Of a stretch of DNA of 33,350 bases, positions 1 through 7,013 are shown piece by piece (the first letter of the stretch is position 1; every line of letters starts with the position of its first letter). The stretch comes from a virus. Both the position numbers and the translations under genes were made by a program. A model generated the notes under the pieces. It did not search any database and had not been told where the DNA came from. It worked only from the letters and a program-made list of their open reading frames with translations. Location of the stretch: positions 1 to 33,350 of the IMG/VR virus record IMGVR_UViG_3300023223_000099; one strand, given 5' to 3'.

Positions 1-1401
1 GTAGTTGATGCCGCTGGCAAGCCATCGAAAGAATTAACGCAAGCCTTAGAGAAATCAGGCACTTCATTTGACGATCTAGCCACACAAGCTCAAGCAGAAT
101 TAGCAGGCGAAGCTGTAGACCCTGCTCAGGCAGCAAGGCAAGCCGTATTACAGACAGAAGGGTTAACCCCTACTAAAGCGCAAATAACCAGAAATGCCGC
201 TGACTTCCAAGCACAGCAAGAAGCGGCCAAAACATCAACAAGGGTTAGAGATGCGTTAGAGCAACAAGAAGCCGTATTAACTAGCCGGTTTAATAATAGA
301 GTGCTAGCGACAGGTGGCGAGGCTGACTTGCCTACAAATACGATTGTTGACACTGTAGTAGACAAAGCTACAGATTTAGATGATGACATATCGGCATTGT
401 ATAAGCAGGCTAGAGAATTAGCCCCTGATGAAAAGAATGTGCGTTTTACCTCTTTAACTCAGAAGCTAAAAGAATTAGCCCCTTCTAACCGTGTTACAGG
501 CGGCGCTGTAGAGGCTGTTGTGGGCGAGTTACAAAACAAAGGCGTACTAGATAAGAATATGAAAGTAGTTGGCCTTATAGGTGTTGAGGCGGCAGAAGAC
601 GTAAGAAAGCTGGCTAATGAGTTATTTGACCCCACGAACCCATTTAGAAACGGCGTATTAAGACAGATTAAAGACTCTCTCGATGATGATGTATTTAAAG
701 CTGCAGGCGGCGATGTATTTAAGCAAGGCCGGAGGGCTAAAGCAGCATTCGAGAAAGAGCTAAGCAGGGCTAAGATATCTAAATTTGATAGCCGTAAATC
801 TAACCTTGTTAGGGATGTATTGGAGAATAAAATAAACCCTGATGAGTTGGTCGATAAAGTGGTATTTAGTAAGAAATGGCGAGCTGCAGACCTTGCACAA
901 TTAACCGATTATGTAAAAGGCACAGAAGCAGGCGACCAAGCGCTAAGAGATTTGAAAGCCGATGTTCTTACAAATATTAGAGATAAGGCATTTATAGGTC
1001 CTGCAGATGAAAATGGATTTAAAGCTTTAAGCCGTGACAAGCTAGAGAAAGCTATTAACAACATAGGGGAGGGCAAATTAAATATAATCTTCTCTAAAGA
1101 GGAAAGGACTTTTCTTAAAAATATGCTGAATGTGGCAAGACTTAGAGAGCCTGTTAGAGGCACTGCTCAAGGGAGAGGCCCAAGCGCTCAAGCTATTTCA
1201 CGATTAGAGCAAAAGATTAAATCTTTGCCTGTTGTTGGGCCTTTGATTGATTTGGTTGATTTTGACGCTCAAGGGAGAGCCGTATTAAAAGCTAACCCCG
1301 CTAAAGCATTAAGAGAACCTATAACTATAGATGTTGAGACTACAGCTATCACTCCAGCGATTGGCGCGGCGGCGGTAGGACTTACACAAGACGAACAATA
1401 G
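1..1401 (+). CDS. DNA-ejection (internal virion) protein, C-terminal part; cut by window edge
   Basis: The frame is open from base 1, so the start lies outside the window; 466 codons are visible. The product is rich in Lys, Glu, Asp and Ala, almost entirely predicted helical, with few aromatic residues and no recognisable enzyme motif. It ends in a hydrophobic alanine/glycine patch. Composition, and position downstream of the gp7-type gene (via the right edge of the window) and directly before the tail fibre, fit the large ejection protein that P22-like phages pass into the cell with their DNA (gp16 type). That identification is by composition and context, not by a diagnostic motif. The next gene follows after 12 bases with a good Shine-Dalgarno. 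Confidence 0.6.
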   Translation, partial: VVDAAGKPSKELTQALEKSGTSFDDLATQAQAELAGEAVDPAQAARQAVLQTEGLTPTKAQITRNAADFQAQQEAAKTSTRVRDALEQQEAVLTSRFNNRVLATGGEADLPTNTIVDTVVDKATDLDDDISALYKQARELAPDEKNVRFTSLTQKLKELAPSNRVTGGAVEAVVGELQNKGVLDKNMKVVGLIGVEAAEDVRKLANELFDPTNPFRNGVLRQIKDSLDDDVFKAAGGDVFKQGRRAKAAFEKELSRAKISKFDSRKSNLVRDVLENKINPDELVDKVVFSKKWRAADLAQLTDYVKGTEAGDQALRDLKADVLTNIRDKAFIGPADENGFKALSRDKLEKAINNIGEGKLNIIFSKEERTFLKNMLNVARLREPVRGTAQGRGPSAQAISRLEQKIKSLPVVGPLIDLVDFDAQGRAVLKANPAKALREPITIDVETTAITPAIGAAAVGLTQDEQ

Positions 1402-1413
1402 AAAGGAATCAAC

Positions 1414-2991
1414 ATGGGACGCTCAATAAACCCAGTACCACAGTATTTAGACAATGCGGGTGATATTGTCGTAAATGGTAAAATGTTCTACTTTGAAAGC
1501 GGAACAACTACCCAAAAGACTACTTTTGCTGATGCTGCGGAAGAAATACCAAACGCTCACCCCGTGCCTTTAGATGCTAATGGCAGGCTTCCTAATGTAT
1601 TTTTTACAGGTACGGCTAAACAGGTTCTAACATTTGAAGATACAACCCAGATATGGGAGCGCGACCCTGTAAGCGCTGATGACGTAGAAGGCGCTTTTGG
1701 CTCATGGCTAGCCTCTGAAACCTATGATTCTGGTAATATTGTTACAGGCTCGGATGGAAGCTACTACAGATCGAATACCAACGGGAATGAGAACAACGAC
1801 CCTACAAGCTCAACAACATGGACACGGATTAGGTTTTTATATAATTACAATGCAACACAGACTTATGATATTGACGATGTAGTTATTCAAAACAATCAAT
1901 TATATATATCTCAAGTAGTCGCTAATACTGGTAATTCTCCAGATTTAGCCGATGTTACTAAGTGGAAAAATATATCTAATAACTTCGATTTATACGTTGA
2001 CTCAGGCGCGGCTGATGCTTATGTATTGACCGCCTCAAGCAATACCTTTGCCCCTCAAGTATATGAGGAAGGCATGATTATTAAGTTTGCATCAACTAAC
2101 ACTAATGCAGGCGCGTCTACAGTAGCAGTCCAAGGGCTTCCCGCTGAGGATTTATTAACCAGCAGCGGCGGCGCACTTATAGGGGGTGAAGTATTTGGAT
2201 TCATTGAGGCTAGATATAACGGAACAGCCTTTTTAATCACTAACTCTCTGCCGATTCTAAACCGTGGTTTTATTGATGGGTTAATAACCAAGAATGACGG
2301 ATCAAACCCCAATACTGATATTAATATTGATTTAGGACAGTGCGTTGACAGTACAAATACAGTAAATATAAACCTGACCTCTATATTAACAAAACAGATA
2401 GACGTTGATTGGGTTGAAGGCACTAACCAAGGCGGCTTCCCTTCTGGATTAACTTTAGCGATTGACACTTGGTATCATTTATTTGTGATTGCCAAGCCTG
2501 ATGGTACTGTTGATGCAGGATGGGACACTTCGGTTAATGCTACAAATCTACTTACAGACGCCACTGACTACACTGTATTCAGGCTTATAGCGTCTAATTT
2601 AACGGATGGATCAGCTAATATAATCAAGTATTTCCAAGATGGAGACAATTTTGATTGGGATGTTCAACCAGAAGATTTTGCAGGCGCTCCGTCCAATACA
2701 GGTCTTCCTCAACAGATTAGCGTGCCTCCTACTGGCGTTCTTGCCTATGTAAGTGTCCTTTTGAACGCGAACTCACTGGCTAATATTCTAATCACAGCCC
2801 TAGCGCAAACAAACACTCCAGCGGCAGATGCAATAAATACAATACGTGTTTCATCAGCAGGTGAGAACTCTGCCGCTACGATTTATGTAAGAGCCGATTC
2901 TTCTAGCGAGATTCGACAACGTGGTAATAATGCAGGCGCTGCGCTAAGATTGCAGACTAGAGGTTGGATAGACAGCAGAGGCAAACAATAA
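1414..2991 (+). CDS. tail fibre/tailspike-like receptor-binding protein
   Basis: 525 aa. The first 90 residues resemble the head-binding domain of P22-type tailspikes: a small beta domain with a NGKMFYFESGTTT segment, a LDANGRLPN turn and TAKQVLTFED. Two short repeats at roughly residues 91-185 (W..Y..G..V...G..Y.S....N.....S..W) look like chitin-binding-type (CBM5/12) modules. The remainder is Ser/Thr/Asn-rich beta structure without an evident hydrolase motif, so it may bind rather than cleave surface glycans. The start has AAGGA seven bases upstream. The 3' part is the likely host-range determinant; alternatives are a fibre carrying a separate spike. Confidence 0.75.
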   Translation: MGRSINPVPQYLDNAGDIVVNGKMFYFESGTTTQKTTFADAAEEIPNAHPVPLDANGRLPNVFFTGTAKQVLTFEDTTQIWERDPVSADDVEGAFGSWLASETYDSGNIVTGSDGSYYRSNTNGNENNDPTSSTTWTRIRFLYNYNATQTYDIDDVVIQNNQLYISQVVANTGNSPDLADVTKWKNISNNFDLYVDSGAADAYVLTASSNTFAPQVYEEGMIIKFASTNTNAGASTVAVQGLPAEDLLTSSGGALIGGEVFGFIEARYNGTAFLITNSLPILNRGFIDGLITKNDGSNPNTDINIDLGQCVDSTNTVNINLTSILTKQIDVDWVEGTNQGGFPSGLTLAIDTWYHLFVIAKPDGTVDAGWDTSVNATNLLTDATDYTVFRLIASNLTDGSANIIKYFQDGDNFDWDVQPEDFAGAPSNTGLPQQISVPPTGVLAYVSVLLNANSLANILITALAQTNTPAADAINTIRVSSAGENSAATIYVRADSSSEIRQRGNNAGAALRLQTRGWIDSRGKQ

Positions 2992-3023
2992 ATCCCATTA
3001 ACCCCAACTAAAAGGACATAGTA

Positions 3024-3173
3024 ATGCCGCATCAAAAGGCCAAACGTAAGAAAACAGGTAGCCCACGAAAGACGACACTGGCTAAAAAGAAAGCTGACAG
3101 TTCTAAATCCACAGCTAAGAAGAAAAAACAGGTTTTATTGGCTATTAGAACGCCGGGGAATAAAAAAGCATGA
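3024..3173 (+). CDS. small highly basic Lys/Ser-rich protein
   Basis: 49 aa with about half of the residues Lys or Arg, in patches such as KAKRKK, KKKAD and KKKKQ, resembling a histone-tail-like or nucleic-acid-binding peptide. AAAGGA lies well placed before the ATG, and the stop overlaps the next start (ATGA), which supports translation coupling and reality of this short gene. No family recognised. It is the first gene of the block that continues into lysis genes, so it is probably made late. Confidence 0.6.
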   Translation: MPHQKAKRKKTGSPRKTTLAKKKADSSKSTAKKKKQVLLAIRTPGNKKA

Positions 3174-3655
3174 CAGAAGAACAAGCCATTATAGCCGTAT
3201 TAGCCTTATCTGCTTTATATATAGGCACTGCGATCTATTGGGTGGTAAGCGGTAATGACTCACAAAAAAGGGCGGCTCTAGTTTGCTCTTTAGGGGCTTT
3301 GGTTTGTTTTGGTCTTGAAGAGCTTATCTATCCTGATGAGCTTACTGTTCTGTCTTCTGTATGGTTTCACGCCGCTATGGCCGCAGCCTGTTTGCTTTGG
3401 TCTTATGCTGTAGCAGCGCTTAGTGGGGCCATATTCGTATCTATATCCATCGTGCCGTTGGCGATATTAAATATCATGATGATTATCAACTACCAAATCT
3501 ATGGCACTGCTTATACAGGGATGGTTGCTTCATGCACCTATATAGCCATAGGTATGCATTTAACGATATTAATAATAGCGAATTATACAAATGGAATTGC
3601 TCTTAATAACCCTAGCGTTAAGCACGCTCATAATGTGGACATGGAGACATTGTGA
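3170..3655 (+). CDS. polytopic membrane protein at head of lysis block
   Basis: 161 aa, with about four or five hydrophobic segments (residues about 5-27, 33-50, 62-90, 92-110 and 118-140) and short charged loops; the C-terminal 20 residues are hydrophilic. No lipobox and no enzymatic motif. It overlaps the upstream basic protein by 4 bases and the downstream holin candidate by 4 bases (GTGA), so the genes are translated as a unit. Its job is unknown; membership in the lysis operon suggests an inner-membrane role in lysis or its timing. It could alternatively be a superinfection-exclusion protein. Confidence 0.65.
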   Translation: MTEEQAIIAVLALSALYIGTAIYWVVSGNDSQKRAALVCSLGALVCFGLEELIYPDELTVLSSVWFHAAMAAACLLWSYAVAALSGAIFVSISIVPLAILNIMMIINYQIYGTAYTGMVASCTYIAIGMHLTILIIANYTNGIALNNPSVKHAHNVDMETL

Positions 3656-3921
3656 ATACCTTTTTGAAGTTTGGCGAACTATTAAGCGAACCCGTAAATC
3701 AGATGATTAGTCACGTAATGACTAAGTTTGGCCTAGGTTCTATATTGACCGGCGGAGGCTTAGCGGTTGCACAGCATACCCAAGTGATAGAGCAGGGTGG
3801 CGGGATTACAAGCTGGCTAACAATCTTGGCCATAGTAGGCAGCATTCTATTCATTACTCAGAAGATAGTTGAAACCGTTTGTACCATTGTATTAACACGG
3901 CATAAGATGAAAGGTAAATAA
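3652..3921 (+). CDS. putative holin
   Basis: 89 aa, GTG start overlapping the preceding TGA. A weakly hydrophobic segment (residues about 27-42, glycine-rich) and a clear transmembrane helix (about 52-77, ITSWLTILAIVGSILFI) are followed by a short basic tail HKMKGK. Size, topology, basic C-terminus and position immediately before a peptidoglycan hydrolase fit a small two-helix holin. No signature of a named holin family was recognised with certainty, so the role rests on context. Confidence 0.6.
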   Translation: MNTFLKFGELLSEPVNQMISHVMTKFGLGSILTGGGLAVAQHTQVIEQGGGITSWLTILAIVGSILFITQKIVETVCTIVLTRHKMKGK

Positions 3922-4320
3922 TTGAGCACTTATAAATTAAGTAAGACCTCAAACAACAGGCTAGAAGGCGTACATGAAGACCTTGTAGCGGTGATTAATC
4001 GAGCTATTGAGATAACCCCTTATGATTTTGGAATAACTGAGGGATTACGATCATTAGAGCGACAACACGAATTAGTCCAAAGCGGAGCCTCTAAATCTAT
4101 CAACTCCCGCCATTTAACAGGTCATGCCGTAGATATTGGCGTATATGTTGGCAAGAAGCTAACTTGGGAAATAGGTTATTATAGAAAGGTTATACAAGCC
4201 TTTGTAACGGCGGCCATAGAATTAGGCATACATGTGGAGTTTGGCGCGTTATGGCGTAACTTTGCTGACGGCCCACATATCCAATTAAGCTGGAAAAAAT
4301 ACCCTAAGAAGGATTTATAA
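3922..4320 (+). CDS. endolysin, peptidase M15-type (VanY/L-Ala-D-Glu peptidase fold)
   Basis: 132 aa, starting with TTG right after the previous stop. The zinc-peptidase M15 motifs are complete: SRHLTGHAVDIG (His and Asp zinc ligands, residues about 57-68) and DGPHIQL (third zinc ligand His, residues about 117-123); LRSLERQHEL is the usual N-terminal part of the domain. The family cleaves peptide cross-links or stem peptides in murein. There is no signal peptide, so release to the periplasm should depend on a holin. The TTG start and tight packing may keep its expression low. Confidence 0.88.
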   Translation: MSTYKLSKTSNNRLEGVHEDLVAVINRAIEITPYDFGITEGLRSLERQHELVQSGASKSINSRHLTGHAVDIGVYVGKKLTWEIGYYRKVIQAFVTAAIELGIHVEFGALWRNFADGPHIQLSWKKYPKKDL

Positions 4321-4812
4321 ATGAGCTGGACAGATAAACTAAGAGACTACGCCCCCGACATAGCTACGGCTATCTTAACCGGTGGAGCTTCATTACCTGC
4401 ATTAGCTTTAAAGGCTATTGGTGATGCCACAGGCGCTCAAGTGTCCACTATGGAGCAATTACAGTCAGCGGTAGAGACTGCCGATCCAGCAACCATGCTT
4501 AAGATAACCCAAGCAAATAACTCGTTTAAGCTTCGTATGAAAGAGCTGAGTAACGACCTTACAGCCAGCGAATTAACTGATAAACAGAACGCACGAAAAG
4601 AGCACAAGCATAGTAAAATGCCCGCTGTTATAACATGCCTATTAACATGCATGGTATCTGGCCTGCTCTATTCTATTATGCATACCGAGCTAACTGCTAA
4701 TAACCACGACTTGGCTATGATGATGTTTGGCCAAGTATTTGCTTTATGGGGCGCAAGTATTACTTATTGGGTAGGTACAACCAGAAGCAGCGCTAACAAA
4801 GATAAGAAGTAG
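4321..4812 (+). CDS. membrane protein resembling 3TM holins (gene-transfer-agent type)
   Basis: 163 aa. N-terminal amphipathic/Ala-rich region, a charged helical middle (residues about 45-98, ending DKQNARKEHKHSKMPAV) and two transmembrane helices (about 100-119 and 132-152). The charged helix with NARKE just before the first membrane segment is characteristic of the family annotated as holin of 3TMs for gene-transfer release. It starts directly after the endolysin stop. With the 89-aa protein upstream, the phage would have two holin candidates; one may be a regulator or a spanin-like component. Confidence 0.6.
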   Translation: MSWTDKLRDYAPDIATAILTGGASLPALALKAIGDATGAQVSTMEQLQSAVETADPATMLKITQANNSFKLRMKELSNDLTASELTDKQNARKEHKHSKMPAVITCLLTCMVSGLLYSIMHTELTANNHDLAMMMFGQVFALWGASITYWVGTTRSSANKDKK

Positions 4813-4826
4813 TTTCACGTGAAACC
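4811..4826. promoter_or_regulatory. parS-like palindrome (chromosomal ParB-binding site consensus)
   Basis: The 14 bases GTTTCACGTGAAAC at 4812-4825 form a perfect palindrome and equal the core of the widely conserved bacterial parS site (TGTTTCACGTGAAACA); only the two outermost bases differ. It begins on the last base of the preceding stop codon and is otherwise intergenic. No ParA or ParB gene is seen in the window, so host ParB would be the reader. It has no loop or U-tract and so is not a terminator. Confidence 0.75.
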
Positions 4827-4828
4827 AA

Positions 4829-4874
4829 TGTGACCATTTTGGGCGTATTGTGACAATTATGGACGATTTATAAA
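4829..4874 (+). promoter_or_regulatory. two TGTGAC-box direct repeats, possible late promoter region
   Basis: TGTGACCATTTTGGGCG (4829-4845) and TGTGACAATTATGGACG (4849-4865) match at 14 of 17 positions and are spaced 20 bases apart, two helical turns, as expected for binding on one face of the DNA. A TATAAA at 4869-4874 follows; upstream -35-like bases are poor. The ten bases CCAATGTGAC at 4825-4834 recur inverted at 25481-25490, within the promoter before the scaffold gene. Possible activator-dependent promoter for the secreted-protein gene downstream. Confidence 0.35.
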
Positions 4875-4896
4875 CTAATGCCACGGAGGCAACCCA

Positions 4897-5601
4897 ATGA
4901 AGAACTTACTAGCAATCTTACTATTAACCTTATCTATCCCTGTATTAGCAGGATGGACCCCTCCCGGCCCTCCTAGTGGCGGCGGTGGTGATAGTGAAGC
5001 CAAAGCAACAAGCACAAACTTTAACACCAATACCAACTTGAACGGCGCTACCAGCTCATCTACCCAAGGCCAGCAACAAGGCCAATCAGCTTATGGAGGC
5101 AACCAGGGCCAGGGCCAAGGGCAAATCGCTAATGGTGGCAATCAGCATCAATCAACTAAATCTAAAGTTAAAGATTCTGGCAATTCTAACCAATCGCAAG
5201 CATCTAATAGCAAAGGCGGTAACTCTGCCAATGAATACAGCTCTAGCTATAACTCAGAAGCTACCGAGGCTACTGCGTCAAGTGCGCCCTCTATTAGCTC
5301 AATTGGCTGTCAAGTAGGCAATGCGGCTCAGATAAAAGATGGTGGATTTAGTTCTTTAACAGCGTCCCCATTCTGCCAAGCGCTTGACATGGCAAGAGCA
5401 CAGCGTATATCTATGGAAGCAAGCACAGACCCTGTAGAGCGTAAACGCCACGAAGATAAAATGCACTATTATCTAGAACGTGCTGGAGAGTATGCCGATA
5501 GTACGTATTCAACTGGTTTATTCGCTGAGAAAGCCACCCAAGTAGCACAAGGCGGCATCGCTACAGGTATTTCGATCTGGCTGCTATTGCTGCTATTATA
5601 G
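4897..5601 (+). CDS. exported low-complexity protein with hydrophobic C-terminus
   Basis: 234 aa. Signal peptide with probable signal peptidase I site (SIPVLA before GW, residues about 1-18), a Gly/Pro hinge, then a Gln/Gly/Asn/Ser-rich segment with GQ repeats (about 45-120). Two cysteines (IGCQVG and PFCQAL) bracket a small region that could form a disulfide, followed by a charged helix and a C-terminal hydrophobic stretch ending in seven residues WLLLLLL. Proteins with this layout occur beside lysis genes of several phages but have no established function. No lipobox, so it is not a classical unimolecular spanin. GGAGG precedes the ATG. It is the last + gene before the convergent leftward operon. 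Confidence 0.7.
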   Translation: MKNLLAILLLTLSIPVLAGWTPPGPPSGGGGDSEAKATSTNFNTNTNLNGATSSSTQGQQQGQSAYGGNQGQGQGQIANGGNQHQSTKSKVKDSGNSNQSQASNSKGGNSANEYSSSYNSEATEATASSAPSISSIGCQVGNAAQIKDGGFSSLTASPFCQALDMARAQRISMEASTDPVERKRHEDKMHYYLERAGEYADSTYSTGLFAEKATQVAQGGIATGISIWLLLLLL

Positions 5602-5612
5602 GTTTAATGGAA

Positions 5613-5635
5613 GCCCCTTCCATCCGTGGAGGGGC
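5613..5635. terminator. strong hairpin between convergent genes
   Basis: GCCCCTTCCA and TGGAGGGGC pair around the loop tccg, with one bulged T. It lies 12 bases after the last late + gene and 39 bases beyond the stop of the leftward operon. There is no clean U-tract on either side, so it may act as a weak bidirectional terminator or as a 3'-end RNA stabiliser. Confidence 0.5.
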
Positions 5636-5673
5636 AGGCATGGACGCACTACCTTAGTTATACAGCCAGCTTT

Positions 5674-5889
5674 TTACCGCTCAATTGTTGTTATGCCGTT
5701 TTTTAAATATTTGTAAATCAAGATACAAGACCGGCATGTAATAGCCTTTTTAGTCTCCGTATAAATACAATCCATAAGGTCACAGTCGCCGCAAGCCGTT
5801 TGATATGGATACAAAGGGTCTACACAATCTAAATGAACATGACCGTCATTAGAGGAATGTTTCTTATTGATGTAAGTTTTTTTAGCCAC
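5674..5889 (-). CDS. small zinc-binding protein, unknown role
   Basis: 71 aa, GTG start with AAGGA at good distance. It has six cysteines and two histidines in HLDC, ACGDCDLMDC and CRSC, suggesting one or two structural zinc sites, followed by a basic C-terminal helix. It is the last gene of the leftward operon. No family recognised; a nucleic-acid-binding or host-takeover adaptor is possible but is inference. Confidence 0.6.
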   Translation of the reverse strand: MAKKTYINKKHSSNDGHVHLDCVDPLYPYQTACGDCDLMDCIYTETKKAITCRSCILIYKYLKNGITTIER

Positions 5890-5936
5890 TTATATTCCTT
5901 AAAACCTTGTGATTATTGACTGCTACCAGATTGCAG

Positions 5937-6125
5937 CTAAACAGCGGCAGCCTCTAAATCCTTCATGGTGCTAGAAAACTTTTCGCCGCACTCTGTTTCA
6001 ATTTCAACGCACTTAGTAACTTCTAAATTTGGCCCTGTTTTTAAGCCTGCATACTTCACAGCTTTTATTTTCAATTCGCCTATATCTGTCTTAACAACCT
6101 TTCCGATTAAATCTTTAATGCTCAT
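5937..6125 (-). CDS. hypothetical protein
   Basis: 62 aa, beginning MSIKDLIGKVVKTDIG; mixed alpha/beta, with a short beta-barrel-like opening (IGKVVKTDIGELKIKAV) reminiscent of small SH3-like folds and two cysteines. AGGTGATTT precedes the ATG. The stop lies 48 bases before the next operon gene. No family recognised. Confidence 0.55.
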   Translation of the reverse strand: MSIKDLIGKVVKTDIGELKIKAVKYAGLKTGPNLEVTKCVEIETECGEKFSSTMKDLEAAAV

Positions 6126-6155
6126 AAATCACCTACCTTTAATTGCCAGCTATCT

Positions 6156-6554
6156 TTAGCCGCCAAAATGCTCAACAGCTTTCGCGTAAATTTCCTTAAT
6201 GGTTGCCCAGCTAACAGGAACTCTGTATATATAACTCCCATTACCAGAGCAAACCTCACAATCATCGTTGTTCTGGTCGCAAGCTGTGCATTCAAGCTCA
6301 ACAACCTCGAAAAATTCACCGCTCAACAGCCCTTTAGCCCCGTTCTCTGCCGTTAATTCTTTTGGCATTTTGACCATAACCGTATCTGGCAAAGCTTTTA
6401 TATGAACGCGCCCCATTGCGTAGTGCCAATCATGCTTGCGGCCAGTCACTTGGGTTTGAAGCGAGCAAAACTCATCTGCTTTCTCTTTGGTCATGTCAAA
6501 CATGCCTAAGCTATCTCCATGCTTAAATACTTCTGGATCACATTTTTCTGACAT
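6156..6554 (-). CDS. hypothetical protein with DnaJ-like zinc knuckle
   Basis: 132 aa using the ATG at 6554, chosen over the in-frame GTG at 6563 because AGGAG lies eight bases before the ATG but touches the GTG. Near residues 95-113 it has two Cys pairs, CTAC and CEVCSGNGSY; the second matches the CxxCxGxG repeat of DnaJ zinc-finger domains. The remainder is mixed alpha/beta. The zinc element suggests protein or nucleic-acid contact; there is no catalytic motif. Confidence 0.6.
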   Translation of the reverse strand: MSEKCDPEVFKHGDSLGMFDMTKEKADEFCSLQTQVTGRKHDWHYAMGRVHIKALPDTVMVKMPKELTAENGAKGLLSGEFFEVVELECTACDQNNDDCEVCSGNGSYIYRVPVSWATIKEIYAKAVEHFGG

Positions 6555-6582
6555 TTTAATCACTCCTAAAAATTGGGTTAAG

Positions 6583-6604
6583 GCTGGTAGGTTTCAACAC
6601 CAGC
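6583..6604 (-). repeat. leader hairpin repeat, copy 1
   Basis: GCTGGT and ACCAGC pair around a ten-base loop, with TGGGTTAA just beside it (6574-6581). It stands upstream of the gene starting at 6554. A second copy with the same surroundings lies exactly 400 bases away at 6985-7002, before the gene starting at 6956. Shared placement in 5' leaders suggests a regulatory or mRNA-stability role. Confidence 0.45.
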
Positions 6605-6747
6605 TTTTACCGACAAAGCCCCGACTACTGGGGTAGACGAGGCACCAACTGCGGTTGGGTTTGTGGGTTAGCTAAAGCATGATTTGATACCCCTGTTCTC
6701 GTTTGCGTGATTGCATTGCTTTAAGTATTTAATAAACTTAGTCACCC

Positions 6748-6766
6748 AAAAACCCCACTTAAGGGG
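6748..6766 (-). terminator. intrinsic terminator-like hairpin, leftward
   Basis: On the - strand CCCC, a six-base loop and GGGG are followed by TTTTT. It lies 26 bases after the stop of the small gene at 6792-6956. The stem is only four pairs, so termination may be partial and let some transcripts reach the last three genes of the operon. Confidence 0.5.
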
Positions 6767-6791
6767 CGCTTGGATTCGCTTGGTTTTGTAG

Positions 6792-6956
6792 TTAATCATT
6801 GCCATCAAAGTGCCTGTAACCCACACCAGACTCTGCATTTTCGTCCAGCCATTGTTCGGCCTCTTCGTGATCTTTGAATATTAATTTCTCACCAAAATCG
6901 TCATATTCAAATTCTGCTAAAGCTGGATTGTCTGAATTTTTAATGATTGCAATCAT
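6792..6956 (-). CDS. small acidic hypothetical protein
   Basis: 54 aa, beginning MIAIIKNSDN, strongly acidic with an aromatic C-terminus. The pattern of a short strand, a helix containing EEAEQWLDEN and a final strand resembles small phage and plasmid proteins of unknown role. Start chosen at the first ATG; an AAGG lies ten bases upstream. Codon use and tight fit between the leader hairpin and the terminator support it as a real gene. Confidence 0.55.
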   Translation of the reverse strand: MIAIIKNSDNPALAEFEYDDFGEKLIFKDHEEAEQWLDENAESGVGYRHFDGND

Positions 6957-6984
6957 TTATATACCTTTAAATATGGGTTAACGG

Positions 6985-7002
6985 TGGTAGGAGTAACTAC
7001 CA
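6985..7002 (-). repeat. leader hairpin repeat, copy 2
   Basis: TGGTAG and CTACCA pair around gagtaa; TGGGTTAA flanks it at 6974-6981. It occupies the 57-base gap between the stop at 7014 and the gene starting at 6956. Loop sequence differs from copy 1 while stem and flank are kept, which points to conserved structure. Confidence 0.45.
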
Positions 7003-7013
7003 GCTTAAGTAAG

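Larger units (their letters stand above)
6564..6791. other. non-coding stretch of the leftward operon with several hairpins
   Basis: 228 bases without a convincing gene. Read on the - strand it holds a terminator-like hairpin (6748-6766), then CCAAC/GTTGG and CCCC/GGGG hairpins around 6610-6655, and finally the repeated leader hairpin at 6583-6604. A 25-codon GTG-started frame on the - strand (about 6669-6746) begins right after the terminator and is not supported by a Shine-Dalgarno. Possibly a regulatory leader of the zinc-knuckle gene downstream. Confidence 0.4.

Noticed and set aside
2055-2468. 137-codon reading frame on the - strand inside the tail fibre gene
   Set aside because: Shadow of the clearly coding + strand frame; no ribosome binding site and unlikely composition.
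4812-4825. GTTTCACGTGAAAC as a transcription terminator stem
   Set aside because: The palindrome has no loop bases and no following U-tract; the parS match explains it better.
6122-6319. 65-codon frame on the - strand overlapping the zinc-knuckle gene
   Set aside because: Alternative frame of the gene at 6156-6554, which has the Cys motifs and a ribosome binding site.
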